NCBI RefSeq assembly: GCF_029309835.1
Contig: NZ_JARJHL010000010.1
Location: 372,001 to 436,000, forward strand
Length of the DNA: 64,000 nt
Reading direction: 5' to 3'
From: Paracoccus sp. DMF-8
Lineage (GTDB): Bacteria; Pseudomonadota; Alphaproteobacteria; Rhodobacterales; Rhodobacteraceae
The translations under genes were made by a program, and so were the position numbers. The notes beneath the pieces were generated by a model. The model was given only the letters and a program-made list of their open reading frames with translations, searched no databases and was not told the origin of the DNA. Shown one piece after another: positions 28,117 to 36,948 of the stretch; positions within the stretch are counted from its first letter, which is position 1, and every line of letters starts with the position of its first letter.

Positions 28117-29051
28117 GGGGCGGGTTTGTCGGGGTCGATTGGGGCACCTCCAGCTTTCGGCTGTGGGTCATGCGTCGTGACGGCGCGGTTCTGGGCGAAA
28201 GCCACGGCCCCGAGGGCATGGCCCATTGCGCCGAAACCGGCTTTGCCCCGGTGCTGGCCCGGCATCTGGCGCAGGTTCAGGCGCCCGATGACCTGCCGAT
28301 CCTGATCTGCGGCATGGCGGGCGCGCGGCAGGGCTGGGCCGAGGCCCCCTATGCCGATCTGCCCGCCCCGGTTTCCGCGCTGGCGTGTCGTGCCCTGCGC
28401 CTGCCGCCGGAACTGGTGCAGGGGCTGGGCGGTCATCGCGATATCCGCATCCTGCCCGGCCTTGCCCGCCGCGATCCCGCCCATCCCGATGTGATGCGGG
28501 GCGAGGAAACGCAGCTTCTGGGGCTGGCCGGTCCGGGGCATCAGGGGCTGGTCTGCATGCCCGGCACCCATTGCAAATGGGCGGTGCTGCAGGGTGGCGC
28601 GGTTATGTCATTCCACAGCGCCATGACCGGAGAGCTTTTCGACCTGCTGGCGCGCCACAGCATCCTGCGCCATACCATGCCGGACAAGGGCGGTTCCGTC
28701 GACCCCGGCAGCCCGGCCTTTCTGCGGGCGCTGGACCGGGCCCTGCCGGATCCCGCGCAGGCTGTGGCCGGGCTGTTCGGGATCCGCGCGGGCCATCTGC
28801 TGGGCTTTGCCGATCCGTCGGACAGCCGCGCCCATCTGTCGGGGCTGCTGATCGGCGCCGATGTCGGGCTGGCGCTGCGCGGCGATGCCGCGTCACGGGG
28901 CAGGGTCACGCTGATCGGCCAGCCCGGTCCCGGCCCGCTTTACGCCGCCGCGCTGGCGCGGGCAGGCGCGCGGGTGAACCATGTCGATGCCGAAACTGCC
29001 AGCCGCTGCGGGCTGCTGGCCGCCGCCCTTGAAATCTGGAGCTTCCGATGA
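28113..29051 (+). CDS. dgoK: 2-dehydro-3-deoxygalactonokinase
   Basis: ATP-dependent phosphorylation of 2-keto-3-deoxy-D-galactonate, the De Ley-Doudoroff step before aldol cleavage. 312 residues; N-terminal VGVDWGTSSFRLWV is the phosphate-binding motif of the DgoK family, with LICGMAGARQGW (near 70), MRGEETQLLG, MPGTHCKWAVL and FHSAMTGELFDLL (near 150-180). The ATG overlaps the mutarotase stop. Supports D-galactose as one substrate of the operon. Confidence 0.92.
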   Translation: MRGGFVGVDWGTSSFRLWVMRRDGAVLGESHGPEGMAHCAETGFAPVLARHLAQVQAPDDLPILICGMAGARQGWAEAPYADLPAPVSALACRALRLPPELVQGLGGHRDIRILPGLARRDPAHPDVMRGEETQLLGLAGPGHQGLVCMPGTHCKWAVLQGGAVMSFHSAMTGELFDLLARHSILRHTMPDKGGSVDPGSPAFLRALDRALPDPAQAVAGLFGIRAGHLLGFADPSDSRAHLSGLLIGADVGLALRGDAASRGRVTLIGQPGPGPLYAAALARAGARVNHVDAETASRCGLLAAALEIWSFR

Positions 29052-29692
29052 CCGTTCACATTCCACGGCCCAGGATGCGCCGCAATCTGGTCGCGATCCT
29101 GCGCGGCATCACCCCGCCCGAGGTGGACGGGGTTTCCGACGCCCTGATCGAGGCGGGATTCGAGGTGCTGGAAGTGCCGCTGAATTCGCCCGATGCGCTG
29201 CAGTCGATTGCGCGTCTGGTCCGCCGCCATGGCGACCGGGCGCTGATCGGGGGTGGCACGATGCTGACGGTGGCCGATGTCGATGACGTGGCCGGGGTCG
29301 GCGGCCGCCTGATGGTCAGCCCGAACATGCGCCCCGCCGTGATCGCCCATGCGGCTGCGCTTGGCATGGTCACGATGCCCGGCGTCCTGTCCCCGACCGA
29401 GGCCTTTGATGCGCTGGATGCGGGCGCTTCGGGGTTGAAGTTCTTTCCGGCATCGCTGCTTGGCCCGCAGGGGCTGGCGGCGCTGCTGGCGGTCCTGCCC
29501 AGGGGGACGGTGGCGGGCGCGGTCGGCGGCGTCGGGCCGCAGAACATGGCGGATTACGTCGCGGTCGGCATCACGACCTTTGGCCTTGGCACCAATGTCT
29601 ATCGCCCCGGCGACAGCGCCGCGCAGGTCCGCGACAAGGCCCGCGCGCTGATCGACGCCTATGACAGCGCCATCAGGGCCGGAATGGCCTGA
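29048..29692 (+). CDS. dgoA: 2-dehydro-3-deoxy-6-phosphogalactonate aldolase
   Basis: Cleaves 2-keto-3-deoxy-6-phosphogalactonate into pyruvate and glyceraldehyde-3-phosphate. A 214-residue class I aldolase of the KDPG/KDPGal family with LVAILRGITPPE (catalytic Glu context, near 12-25), IGGGTMLTVADVD, MPGVLSPTEAFDALDAGASGLKFFPA with the Schiff-base Lys in LKFFP (near 130), and VGGVGPQN. Last gene of the ~17-kb operon; ATGA overlap with dgoK. Confidence 0.93.
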   Translation: MTVHIPRPRMRRNLVAILRGITPPEVDGVSDALIEAGFEVLEVPLNSPDALQSIARLVRRHGDRALIGGGTMLTVADVDDVAGVGGRLMVSPNMRPAVIAHAAALGMVTMPGVLSPTEAFDALDAGASGLKFFPASLLGPQGLAALLAVLPRGTVAGAVGGVGPQNMADYVAVGITTFGLGTNVYRPGDSAAQVRDKARALIDAYDSAIRAGMA

Positions 29693-29741
29693 CCGCCCGG
29701 CAAGGCGCCTGACAAGGTGCAGGCAATGGGTGCAGGCAATG

Positions 29742-29762
29742 AAAAAGGGGCCGGACGGCCCC
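29742..29762 (-). terminator. Rho-independent terminator of cspA
   Basis: On the minus strand the inverted repeat GGGGCCG-TC-CGGCCCC is followed by TTTTTC. It lies ~60 bp past the cspA stop. It also lies just beyond dgoA, where the plus strand has only TT after the stem, so its main direction is minus. Confidence 0.8.
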
Positions 29763-29819
29763 TTGATGCGCATACGGGCAACAGGACCCGTATTCAGGCC
29801 CTGTTGTCGAAAACCGAAA

Positions 29820-30026
29820 TCAGGCCAGCGCCAGATCGCGAGCCGACTGACGACCGTCACGACCCGATTCGATTTCGAAGGTCACGGCCTGACCGTCGTT
29901 CAGCTGACGGATGCCAGCGCGTTCGACCGCCGAGATATGGACGAAAACGTCCTTGCCGCCGCTTTCAGGCTCGATAAAACCGAAACCCTTGGTTGCGTTG
30001 AACCATTTCACAGTGCCCTTGGCCAT
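29820..30026 (-). CDS. cspA: Cold-shock protein
   Basis: A 68-residue single cold-shock domain (RNA chaperone). RNP1 is KGFGFIEP (near 13-20) and RNP2 is VFVHISAVE (near 28-36). The start is preceded by CAGGAGAATTCACA, a strong ribosome-binding site. Intact, unlike the two-domain gene at 4365. Confidence 0.95.
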   Translation of the reverse strand: MAKGTVKWFNATKGFGFIEPESGGKDVFVHISAVERAGIRQLNDGQAVTFEIESGRDGRQSARDLALA

Positions 30027-30396
30027 TGTGAATTCTCCTGTAAGGTGCCATCCGCGGGATGCGATGGCTCGGCTTGGTCAGTTCGTCGGGCAAGACTGAA
30101 GCCGGGAAGGAGACAGGATGCAGCAAGAAATAACGTAGCGAGACGACCCTACAGCAAAATCCGACGCAGATCAATCTGGCAGATGAACCCGCGACAACGG
30201 CAAGGATCGCACCGGCGGTTTGGGTGCAGTTTGGGCGGATTGCCTGTCTTGCGGGCCGCAATCCTGGGGCTTTCGGGCGACATCATGACGATGCCGTGCA
30301 ATCGACCCGCCCGGTCTTGACCTGCGGCTGTCCAGCGGAAACCCTGCATTTGCCACGATTGTCGCCCGAACCTTTGCCGAAAGCCACGAAGCCGAG
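30027..30396. other. Intergenic region between cspA and chaC; long cspA leader
   Basis: This 370-bp divergent gap must hold the cspA promoter and leader (minus) and the chaC promoter (plus). The ~130 bases next to cspA are compatible with the long structured 5' leaders of cold-shock mRNAs. I see no further gene in it. chaC itself has only a weak ribosome-binding site. Confidence 0.45.
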
Positions 30397-31095
30397 ATGT
30401 CCGACCGCTGTTCCATCCTGCTGACCCACGATCACCTCGCCTGTATCGAGGCCGCAGCCGAAGGCCCCCTGCACGGCCCTGACTGGAGCTTTCTGGAAGA
30501 CGCCGATCTGGACGAGATCGCGAATCGCCTGACCGGCGGGCGGCCGCGTCCGATCCCGATCTTTGCCTATGGCTCGCTGATCTGGAATCCGGGCTTTGCG
30601 GTGCAGGCGCGGCGACGCGCGACGGCGCTTGGCTGGCATCGCAATTTTTCGATCCATCTGGACCATTTTCGCGGCACGCCCGACCGTCCGGGCCTGATGC
30701 TGGCGCTGGCATCGGGCGGGCGGTGCGACGGGCTGATCCTGGAAATCGCGGAAGGGACCGAGCGTGACTCGCTGCGCGCCATTCTGCGCCGGGAACTGGT
30801 CGCGCATGAATTGGCCAGCAATGCCTGCTGGATCGAGGTCGAAACCGCGCAGGGGCGGCAGGAGGCGCTGACCTTTTACGCCGATCCGGTCGGGACCGCG
30901 CTGGTCGAATTGTCGATCGAGGAACAGGCCCGCCGCCTTGCCCGTGCGGCAGGCCCGGCCGGTTCGGGGGCCGAATACCTGCTGCGCACAGTTCTGGGGC
31001 TGGATGAGGCGGGCATCCACGACGAATATATCTGGGATCTGCAGCAGCTTGTGGCGCAGGAAATCGCGCGCGGACAGGGGCCCGGACGCGGCTGA
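30397..31095 (+). CDS. ChaC-like gamma-glutamylcyclotransferase
   Basis: A 232-residue protein with the ChaC fold signature FAYGSLIWNPGF (near residues 54-65), RRATALGWHRNFSIH, and the catalytic Glu region ILRRELVAHEL (near 128-140). Family members degrade glutathione to 5-oxoproline and Cys-Gly. The first ~45 residues precede the domain, as in many bacterial ChaC. ATG 30397 is the most sensible start. No operon partner. Confidence 0.88.
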   Translation: MSDRCSILLTHDHLACIEAAAEGPLHGPDWSFLEDADLDEIANRLTGGRPRPIPIFAYGSLIWNPGFAVQARRRATALGWHRNFSIHLDHFRGTPDRPGLMLALASGGRCDGLILEIAEGTERDSLRAILRRELVAHELASNACWIEVETAQGRQEALTFYADPVGTALVELSIEEQARRLARAAGPAGSGAEYLLRTVLGLDEAGIHDEYIWDLQQLVAQEIARGQGPGRG

Positions 31096-31408
31096 CGAGG
31101 CGGGCGCCGGCAGGGCAGGGGCCGGCCCTTCTGGGCTGTAATAAAGCTTTTACCGCGATGACACTTCGCACTGGCTGATCCGCGCAAGGTTGCTATGATC
31201 CCCGATAATCCGGCGATTCCGGCTTTTCGCCCGCGATCAACCACCCAAAGCCGGGTAGCGACATGAAAGGACAGCCCATTCTGACTGGAACATCAGGCGA
31301 ACGTCAGGCCATTGAACCGGAAAGACCTGTTTCCTATCTAAGCAGTCAGCAGGGATTGCGCGTTGCCGATCATGGGGCCGCATTCCTTGGCGAGAAAGGA
31401 CTGATTGT
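31096..31408. promoter_or_regulatory. lon upstream region
   Basis: A 313-bp gap without a convincing reading frame. It must hold the lon promoter; a purine-rich GAGAAAGGA sits before the lon ATG. An AT-rich AATAAAGCTTTTAC occurs near 31140-31155. I cannot assign heat-shock (sigma-32) boxes with certainty. Confidence 0.4.
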
Positions 31409-33826
31409 ATGAACGACCTCGCACACACCAGCCATCCGGTCCTGCCGTTGCGGGATATCGTGGTGTTTCCGCACATGATCGTCCCGCTCTTTGTCGGGCG
31501 CGAAAAATCGGTGCGCGCTCTGGAAGCCGTGATGGAACAGGATCGCCCGATCCTTCTGGCGGCCCAGAAGGACGCATCCGTGGATGAGCCCGCCGTCGAT
31601 GGCATCTTTACCACCGGCGTGCTGGCGAATGTCCTGCAGCTTCTGAAACTGCCCGACGGAACCGTCAAGGTTCTGGTCGAAGGGCGCGAACGCGTGCGCA
31701 TCACGCAATTCGTGCCGAATGACAATTATTTCGAGGCGACGGCCGAATCCTCGGCCGAAATTCCGGGGGATGACGACAGCCTGACCGCCCTGACCCGCAC
31801 CGTCGCCGAAGAGTTCGAGCGTTATGTGAAGGTCCGCAAGAACATCCCCGAGGAAGTCGTCCATGCCGTGGGCGAGGCGCGCGAACCCGCCCGTCTTGCC
31901 GATCTGGTCAGCGGCCATCTGGGGATCGAGGTCGCCAAGAAACAGGATCTGCTGGAAACCCTGAACGTCGCCGAACGTCTGGAAAAGGTCTATGGCCTGA
32001 TGCAGGGCGAAATGTCGGTCCTGCAGGTCGAGAAAAAGATCAAGTCGCGCGTCAAGAACCAGATGGAAAAGACGCAGCGCGAATACTACCTGAATGAACA
32101 GATGAAGGCCATTCAGAAGGAATTGGGCGAAGGCGATGAGGGCGGGAACGAAATCACCGAACTCGAAGAAAAGATCGCCGCCACCAAATTCAGCAAGGAG
32201 GCCCGTGAAAAGGCCGAAGCAGAGCTGAAAAAGCTGAAGTCGATGTCCCCGATGTCGGCCGAGGCGACGGTGTCGCGCAATTATCTGGACTGGTTGCTTG
32301 CCCTGCCCTGGGGTGTGAAATCGCGCACCCGCAAGGATCTGACCAAGGCCGAACAGGTGCTGGACGCCGATCACTACGGGCTGGAAAAGGTCAAGGAACG
32401 GATCGTTGAATATCTGGCCGTGCAGAACCGCTCGGCCAAGCTGAAAGGTCCGATCCTCTGCCTCGTCGGCCCTCCGGGCGTCGGTAAGACCTCGCTTGGC
32501 CGCTCGGTCGCCAAGGCGACGGGACGCGAATTCATCCGCATCAGCCTGGGCGGCGTGCGCGATGAATCCGAAATCCGTGGCCACCGCCGGACCTATATCG
32601 GCTCGATGCCGGGCAAGATCATTCAGGCGCTGAAAAAGGCAAAGACCACGAACCCGCTGATCCTGCTCGATGAAATCGACAAGATGGGGCAGGATTTCCG
32701 TGGCGACCCGGCTTCGGCCATGCTTGAGGTGCTGGACCCGGAACAGAACTCGACTTTCGTGGACCACTATCTGGAAGTGGAATATGATCTGTCGAACGTC
32801 ATGTTCGTGACCACGGCCAACAGCTACAACATGCCGGGGCCGCTGCTTGACCGGATGGAGATCATTTCTCTGGCCGGCTACACCGAGGACGAAAAGCGCG
32901 AGATTGCGCGCCAGCATCTGCTGCCCAAGCAGGTCACGGCGAACGGTCTGCGCAAAGGCGAGTTCTCGGTGACGGACGAGGCGCTGACCCATGTGATCCG
33001 CTACTACACCCGTGAGGCGGGCGTGCGGTCGCTGGAACGCGAAATTGCCAAGCTGGCCCGCAAAGCCGTGACCGAAATCCTCAAGGGCAAGGTCAAGACG
33101 GTCGAAGTGACCGCCGACAAGGCCGAGGAATATCTGGGCGTGCGCCGCTTCCGCTATGGTCTGGCCGAAAAGGACGATCAGGTCGGCGTGGTGACGGGGC
33201 TTGCCTGGACGCAGGTCGGCGGCGATCTCCTGCAGATCGAGGCGCTGAAACTGCCCGGCAAGGGGCGGATGAAGACCACCGGCAAGCTTGGTGACGTGAT
33301 GAAGGAATCGATCGAGGCGGCCTCCAGCTTCGTGCGCTCGATCAGCCCCGAAATCGGGGTCAAGCCGCCGAAATTCGAATCCGTGGATATCCACGTTCAC
33401 GTCCCCGAAGGCGCCACGCCCAAGGACGGCCCTTCGGCGGGGATCGCCATGGTGACCTCGGTCGTGTCGGTGATGACCGGCATCCCGGTCCGCAAGGATG
33501 TCGCCATGACCGGCGAGGTGACCCTGCGCGGCAATGTGCTGGCGATCGGTGGTCTCAAGGAAAAGCTTCTTGCGGCGCTGCGCGGCGGCATCAAGACCGT
33601 GCTGATCCCGGCCGACAACGAAAAGGACCTGGCCGAGATTCCTGCGAATGTGAAGGAGGGGCTGAAGATCATCCCCGTCTCGAACGTCCGCGAGGTCTTG
33701 AAACAGGCGCTGGTCCGCATGCCCGAGGCGGTTGAATGGGACGAGGCCGCCGAAGAGGCCGCCGAAGCCAGCCGCATCGCAGCCGCCCGCGAAAAAGGCG
33801 GCAGCGGCCCGGCCGTCGCCCATTAG
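31409..33826 (+). CDS. lon: ATP-dependent protease Lon
   Basis: An 805-residue cytosolic AAA+ serine protease that degrades misfolded and regulatory proteins. The N-terminal LON substrate domain begins [25 protein letters not shown] (residues ~5-30). The AAA module has Walker [12 protein letters not shown] (near 355) and Walker [13 protein letters not shown] (near 420). The peptidase domain has the catalytic Ser in [10 protein letters not shown] (near 678) and Lys in [15 protein letters not shown] (near 720). A strong terminator follows at 33839. Confidence 0.97.
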   Translation: MNDLAHTSHPVLPLRDIVVFPHMIVPLFVGREKSVRALEAVMEQDRPILLAAQKDASVDEPAVDGIFTTGVLANVLQLLKLPDGTVKVLVEGRERVRITQFVPNDNYFEATAESSAEIPGDDDSLTALTRTVAEEFERYVKVRKNIPEEVVHAVGEAREPARLADLVSGHLGIEVAKKQDLLETLNVAERLEKVYGLMQGEMSVLQVEKKIKSRVKNQMEKTQREYYLNEQMKAIQKELGEGDEGGNEITELEEKIAATKFSKEAREKAEAELKKLKSMSPMSAEATVSRNYLDWLLALPWGVKSRTRKDLTKAEQVLDADHYGLEKVKERIVEYLAVQNRSAKLKGPILCLVGPPGVGKTSLGRSVAKATGREFIRISLGGVRDESEIRGHRRTYIGSMPGKIIQALKKAKTTNPLILLDEIDKMGQDFRGDPASAMLEVLDPEQNSTFVDHYLEVEYDLSNVMFVTTANSYNMPGPLLDRMEIISLAGYTEDEKREIARQHLLPKQVTANGLRKGEFSVTDEALTHVIRYYTREAGVRSLEREIAKLARKAVTEILKGKVKTVEVTADKAEEYLGVRRFRYGLAEKDDQVGVVTGLAWTQVGGDLLQIEALKLPGKGRMKTTGKLGDVMKESIEAASSFVRSISPEIGVKPPKFESVDIHVHVPEGATPKDGPSAGIAMVTSVVSVMTGIPVRKDVAMTGEVTLRGNVLAIGGLKEKLLAALRGGIKTVLIPADNEKDLAEIPANVKEGLKIIPVSNVREVLKQALVRMPEAVEWDEAAEEAAEASRIAAAREKGGSGPAVAH

Positions 33827-33838
33827 GTTACCGGAAAA

Positions 33839-33865
33839 CGCGCGGGTTGACCCCGCGCGCTTTTT
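33839..33865 (+). terminator. Rho-independent terminator of lon
   Basis: The inverted repeat CGCGCGGG/CCCGCGCG around a short TTGAC-type loop is followed by TTTTT. It sits 12 bp after the lon stop. Confidence 0.85.
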
Positions 33866-33950
33866 CCATGCGCTTTTTCGCCAGCCACGCTGATTTTTGC
33901 GTCGGGAAACCCTTGCGCAACCAGCCCGGCCCGGCTATCTACCGCGAACC

Positions 33951-34025
33951 GGGCGATTAGCTCAGCGGTAGAGCGCTTCGTTCACATCGAAGATGTCAGC
34001 GGTTCAAATCCGTTATCGCCCACCA
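33951..34025 (+). tRNA. tRNA-Val (anticodon CAC), CCA encoded; prophage integration site
   Basis: A complete cloverleaf: acceptor GGGCGAT/ATCGCCC, D-arm GCTCAGCGGTAGAGC, anticodon stem CTTCG/CGAAG with loop TTCACAT (anticodon CAC), and T-arm AGCGGTTCAAATCCGTT, then ACCA. The integrase gene starts its 3' end 73 bp downstream and faces it, so the tRNA 3' half is the likely attB/attL core. Confidence 0.95.
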
Positions 34026-34098
34026 TTTCCTTCCGCAATTCCAGTTGGTTATAGCCCATTTGGGCAGGAAATACAAAGCGTTCTCGGGTTCCACGAAC
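33995..34098. other. Predicted attL of the prophage
   Basis: The junction lies in or just after the T-arm/acceptor end of tRNA-Val. Chromosomal content (lon) is on one side and the tyrosine integrase on the other. The core length cannot be set without the right end, which is outside the window. A direct copy of part of the tRNA 3' end is expected at attR. Confidence 0.6.
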
Positions 34099-35109
34099 CT
34101 AAGACCGCGCTTTCAGTTTCACAAAATCCAGCACTTCCGCTGCCTCTGTGAGGTGGCCGGAGAAGAATCGGCCATAGGTCGAATAAGTGATCGTCGTGTT
34201 GCTGTGACCGAGATACTGGGCCACCTGAACGATAGGGATGCCCCCTGATACCATCGCCACGGCGGCGCTGTGACGGATGGTGTGCAGCGTGACCTCTTTC
34301 AGGCCAGACCGCCTCACCGCGCCCTCGAACCCCTTGCGGATGCTGGCAACCCTGTTCCCGCCCCATTCGATGACGTAATCCGACAGGGCTGCATCCTTCG
34401 CCGTTTGCAGGGCCGCGCGCAGTCCGCGATTGATCGGGACAATGGCCCGGCCTTTGCGTGTCTTTGCATCGTCCAGCCGCAAGTTGAGCACGCTGCGATC
34501 AAGGTCTACCCGATCCCATGTCAGGTCCAGCACAGCGCCAACGCGGGCTGCGGTCCCGAACAGGACGTGAATCGCCAGGGCGATATGCGGGGCGTCCGCG
34601 CTTTCGATCAGAAGGGCAACCTCATCCTTCGACAGGAACCGTTCTTTTGGCATGGGCTTGGCCGGGCGCTCGATGTGCGGGGCCGCGTCGATGATCCGCG
34701 ACCGCTCGGCAAAGGTCATGGCGCTGCGCAGGTGGCCCAGTTCTGTATGGATCGCGCCCTGAGAAATCCCGGCATCCGTTCGCGCGCGGGTGTAGGCCCG
34801 GCACAATTCGGTCGTGATCTGATCGGGGCGGAAATGGCCGAAATGCGCGAGAACGGCTTTCCCGGTGTAGCCCATGGTTTTCGCGGTAGGCCGGTCTCCA
34901 AGGTCTCTGACATACTCAGCCCAGATCCCGGCAACCGTCATTCCGGCTTGGGTCACGGTGAAGTGCTGGCGCCGGTAAACGTCTATTGCTTCTGCTTCCG
35001 CCGCCGTTCTGGTGCGTGCCGAAAGCTGATACCGAGTTCGCTTGCCGTCGGGGCCGGTCCAGTAGACGCAGTATCCGCCGCGCAATCTGCCGATGCTGAA
35101 ATCGGGCAT
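34099..35109 (-). CDS. int: Tyrosine-family site-specific integrase
   Basis: A 336-residue phage integrase. N-terminal arm and core-binding (SAM-like) domain up to ~165, then the catalytic domain with Arg in GTAARVGAVLDLTWD (near 200), HTIRHSAA with the His/Arg pair (near 290), GHSNTTITY and the nucleophile Tyr in YSTYGRF (near 322). It catalyses integration and excision at the adjacent tRNA-Val. The start codon lies 127 bp inside the upstream excisionase-like gene, an unusually long overlap. Confidence 0.93.
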   Translation of the reverse strand: MPDFSIGRLRGGYCVYWTGPDGKRTRYQLSARTRTAAEAEAIDVYRRQHFTVTQAGMTVAGIWAEYVRDLGDRPTAKTMGYTGKAVLAHFGHFRPDQITTELCRAYTRARTDAGISQGAIHTELGHLRSAMTFAERSRIIDAAPHIERPAKPMPKERFLSKDEVALLIESADAPHIALAIHVLFGTAARVGAVLDLTWDRVDLDRSVLNLRLDDAKTRKGRAIVPINRGLRAALQTAKDAALSDYVIEWGGNRVASIRKGFEGAVRRSGLKEVTLHTIRHSAAVAMVSGGIPIVQVAQYLGHSNTTITYSTYGRFFSGHLTEAAEVLDFVKLKARS

Positions 35110-35258
35110 TTTTCCATTTCCTCTACTACGTCTGCCGGAATTCGATAGAGCTTCCCAAAGCGAAAGTGCCGCAACTCACCTGATGCGCACCTCTTGCGAA
35201 CGGCGTTTGCGCTGACGCCCCATCTTTCCGCAAGCGTCTCCGGAGAGTAAACGCTCAT
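34983..35258 (-). CDS. xis: Excisionase-like winged-helix DNA-binding protein
   Basis: A 91-residue protein from ATG 35258. The N-terminal MerR/excisionase helix-turn-helix reads SPETLAERWGVSANAVRKRC and then ELRHFRFGKLYRIPADVVEE (residues 5-45). The rest is a low-complexity, basic tail ending RRRKQKQ. Position directly upstream of int and the fold suggest a recombination directionality factor. Its 3' 127 bp overlap int in another frame; the tail there may owe its composition to the int frame. Confidence 0.75.
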   Translation of the reverse strand: MSVYSPETLAERWGVSANAVRKRCASGELRHFRFGKLYRIPADVVEEMEKCPISASADCAADTASTGPAPTASELGISFRHAPERRRKQKQ

Positions 35259-35347
35259 TCCATCATCCTCCAAAGGCGCCCCGATGGCCTAGACCACCGG
35301 GGCCAGTTGCGCCGCCCCGAAACAGTGAAAAGATGGCGGCGGGTTCG

Positions 35348-35738
35348 TCATTCGATCTTGCCCATATGCAGCAGGCCCTTTGCGGCCAGCCTGCGGTGTG
35401 TCTCCATCAGTGCGCGCAGCACATCCTCATAGCCCCACAGGCCCGATGTATCGCGGCGGTCCAGCGCGTCGTGGCAAGCGCTGCAACCATAGACCCCGGC
35501 GTAGTCGGCGGGTTTCTGGCCCATGCCAGCCGCGCCAAACATGCGCAGGTGGCAAAACACGGTCGTCGTCCAATCGCCGTTGCAGGTGCCGATGAGGCGC
35601 AGGGTGCAGGGTTCGCCCCGTGCGCTCTGGCGGATCGCGTCACACTGGCCGACCGGCTTGCGCTTGCGTGTTGCGGGCCGGTCCTGTTTCAGCCCGAGCG
35701 GACCGCGCCCGGATAGAGTCGCCGATGCGGACGGTCAT
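35348..35738 (-). CDS. DUF1364 family phage protein; start uncertain or frameshifted
   Basis: DUF1364 proteins are small phage proteins with a Cys/His nuclease-like (HNH-like) core, often near recombination genes. Here the core reads SARGEPCTLRLIGTCNGD, VFCHLRMFGAAGMGQKPADY and YGCSACHDALDRRD, with the metal-binding Cys and His. This core frame has no ATG upstream. A coupled ATG at 35738 (ATGA overlap with the upstream gene) reads MTVRIGDSIRARSARAE and then needs removal of one base to enter the core frame, giving 129 residues. A CTG start at 35692 would avoid a frameshift. Confidence 0.65.
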
Positions 35739-35923
35739 GCGGGCCTCCCAAGGTGGTAAAGCCCGCAAACCTCGCACCGGTAGACCTCGCGGTGTTCCGG
35801 CTTGACCCAGACTTTGCGCAGGCGGCGGATCGGTTTCTTCTCGGACCGGATCAGCTTGTCCCACGCCCCCTGTGGCGTCCGATAGGCGACCTTCCCGGCG
35901 CATCCCTGAATGTTCAGCGTCAT
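35735..35923 (-). CDS. Small phage protein with CxxC
   Basis: 62 residues: MTLNIQGCAGKVAYRTPQGA at the N-terminus, a basic middle (SEKKPIRRLRKVWVKPEH), and a single C-terminal zinc-knuckle-like half, YRCEVCGLYHLGR. ATG 35923 overlaps the end of the NinB-like gene. Such small proteins commonly sit near phage recombination genes; function unknown. Confidence 0.6.
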   Translation of the reverse strand: MTLNIQGCAGKVAYRTPQGAWDKLIRSEKKPIRRLRKVWVKPEHREVYRCEVCGLYHLGRPA

Positions 35924-36372
35924 TTCCGGCCCTTCTCTTTCGGCATGGTCAAAACGCATCCCTGCTGCGACCAGTAGGCGTGGAAAGCGTCCAGATATTC
36001 CGTCTTTTGCTTCCGGCTCATCAGCCGCGTGACCGGGAAATCCAGTGGCTCCATCATCATTTCCAGCTTCGTTTCGTAGGGCAGGGGTTTGATGATCCGG
36101 TCGTATTTCTCCGCAAACCCCTCGTGATCGCGGCGCATGATCGGGACGCCGAAATGCAGCTTGCAATGCCCGCGCACTTCCTCGGCAGTCCTGTCACCCA
36201 TTTGCGCGGCGACCTCTTTGCACCACAGGCGTTGCAGATGGTTCTGGTCATTCGACCGGGGCAGGCCATCACTGATCGTCACCGTGAACGGCGGCGTCCT
36301 GTTGCCGATCAGCGCGCAGACAGACACGGCGTCGGCCTCGTGCTTAATGGGGCGGGTGACGGCCTCGCTCAT
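35920..36372 (-). CDS. NinB-like recombination protein
   Basis: A 150-residue phage protein with FTVTISDGLPRSNDQNHLQRLW (near 28-50), HCKLHFGVPIMRRD (near 70) and DFPVTRLMSRKQKTEYLDAFHAYW (near 111-134). These are the conserved blocks I associate with NinB/Orf-type recombination mediators, which help load the annealing protein on SSB-coated DNA. It lies in a cluster with SSB, ERF and an exonuclease, which supports the role. Confidence 0.65.
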   Translation of the reverse strand: MSEAVTRPIKHEADAVSVCALIGNRTPPFTVTISDGLPRSNDQNHLQRLWCKEVAAQMGDRTAEEVRGHCKLHFGVPIMRRDHEGFAEKYDRIIKPLPYETKLEMMMEPLDFPVTRLMSRKQKTEYLDAFHAYWSQQGCVLTMPKEKGRK

Positions 36373-36374
36373 CG

Positions 36375-36557
36375 TCAGGCGTCCACGATCCGAAACCGGG
36401 CGTCAAACACGGCAAGCACGCTGGCCAGCGGAAAGCCCGTCCGGTCTGCCGTCTCGGTGATGATCGTCTGGTCGTCGGATTTCGGATACTCGACAAGCGT
36501 CTGGTGGATCGCATCGACAATGGCGTTTCCGTGGCGGATGGTCATTTTGTAACCCAT
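36375..36557 (-). CDS. Small phage protein, unknown function
   Basis: 60 residues from ATG 36557 just after the SSB stop; an in-frame ATG at 36545 is the alternative. It contains AIVDAIHQTLVEYPKSDDQT and FPLASVLAVFDARFRIVDA, predicted helical. It fits snugly between SSB and NinB-like genes, so it is probably expressed in the leftward early operon. Confidence 0.5.
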   Translation of the reverse strand: MGYKMTIRHGNAIVDAIHQTLVEYPKSDDQTIITETADRTGFPLASVLAVFDARFRIVDA

Positions 36558-36561
36558 TGAT

Positions 36562-36948
36562 CTAGAATGGAATTGTGTCGTCAAAATCATCGACGCCGCC
36601 CGTGGTGCCCCCGGCATAGCCGCCGCTGCGCTGGTCGTCGTCGCGCGATCCGCCCGACTTGCCGCCTTGCAGGGTGATTTCCGAAACCCGGATCGTCAGG
36701 TAGGTCTTGCCCTCGTGTTCGCGCGTGGACAGATCGCCCGCGACGGTGACAGATGCGCCTTTCGTCAGGTATTGCGACAGACTGTCGCCGCGCTTGCCCC
36801 AGAGGCTGCAATCGAAATACAGCGTCCGCTTGTTCTGGCCGTAGCCATCATCGACCGCGACCGAGAAGCCGGTCACCTTGTCGCCTTGCTGTGTGGTGCG
36901 GGTGACAGCATCGCGCGTGATGCGGCCTGCAATGGTGATGTTCTTCAT
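36562..36948 (-). CDS. ssb: Single-stranded DNA-binding protein
   Basis: A 128-residue OB-fold SSB. The N-terminal fold reads MKNITIAGRITRDAVTR, then FSVAVDDGYGQNKRTLYFDCSLWGKRGDSL and VTVAGDLSTREHEGKTYLTIRVSEI. A Gly-rich linker leads to the acidic tip DDFDDTIPF that recruits partner proteins. It is short for a chromosomal SSB, which fits phage origin. ATGA overlap with the upstream ERF gene. Confidence 0.92.
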   Translation of the reverse strand: MKNITIAGRITRDAVTRTTQQGDKVTGFSVAVDDGYGQNKRTLYFDCSLWGKRGDSLSQYLTKGASVTVAGDLSTREHEGKTYLTIRVSEITLQGGKSGGSRDDDQRSGGYAGGTTGGVDDFDDTIPF

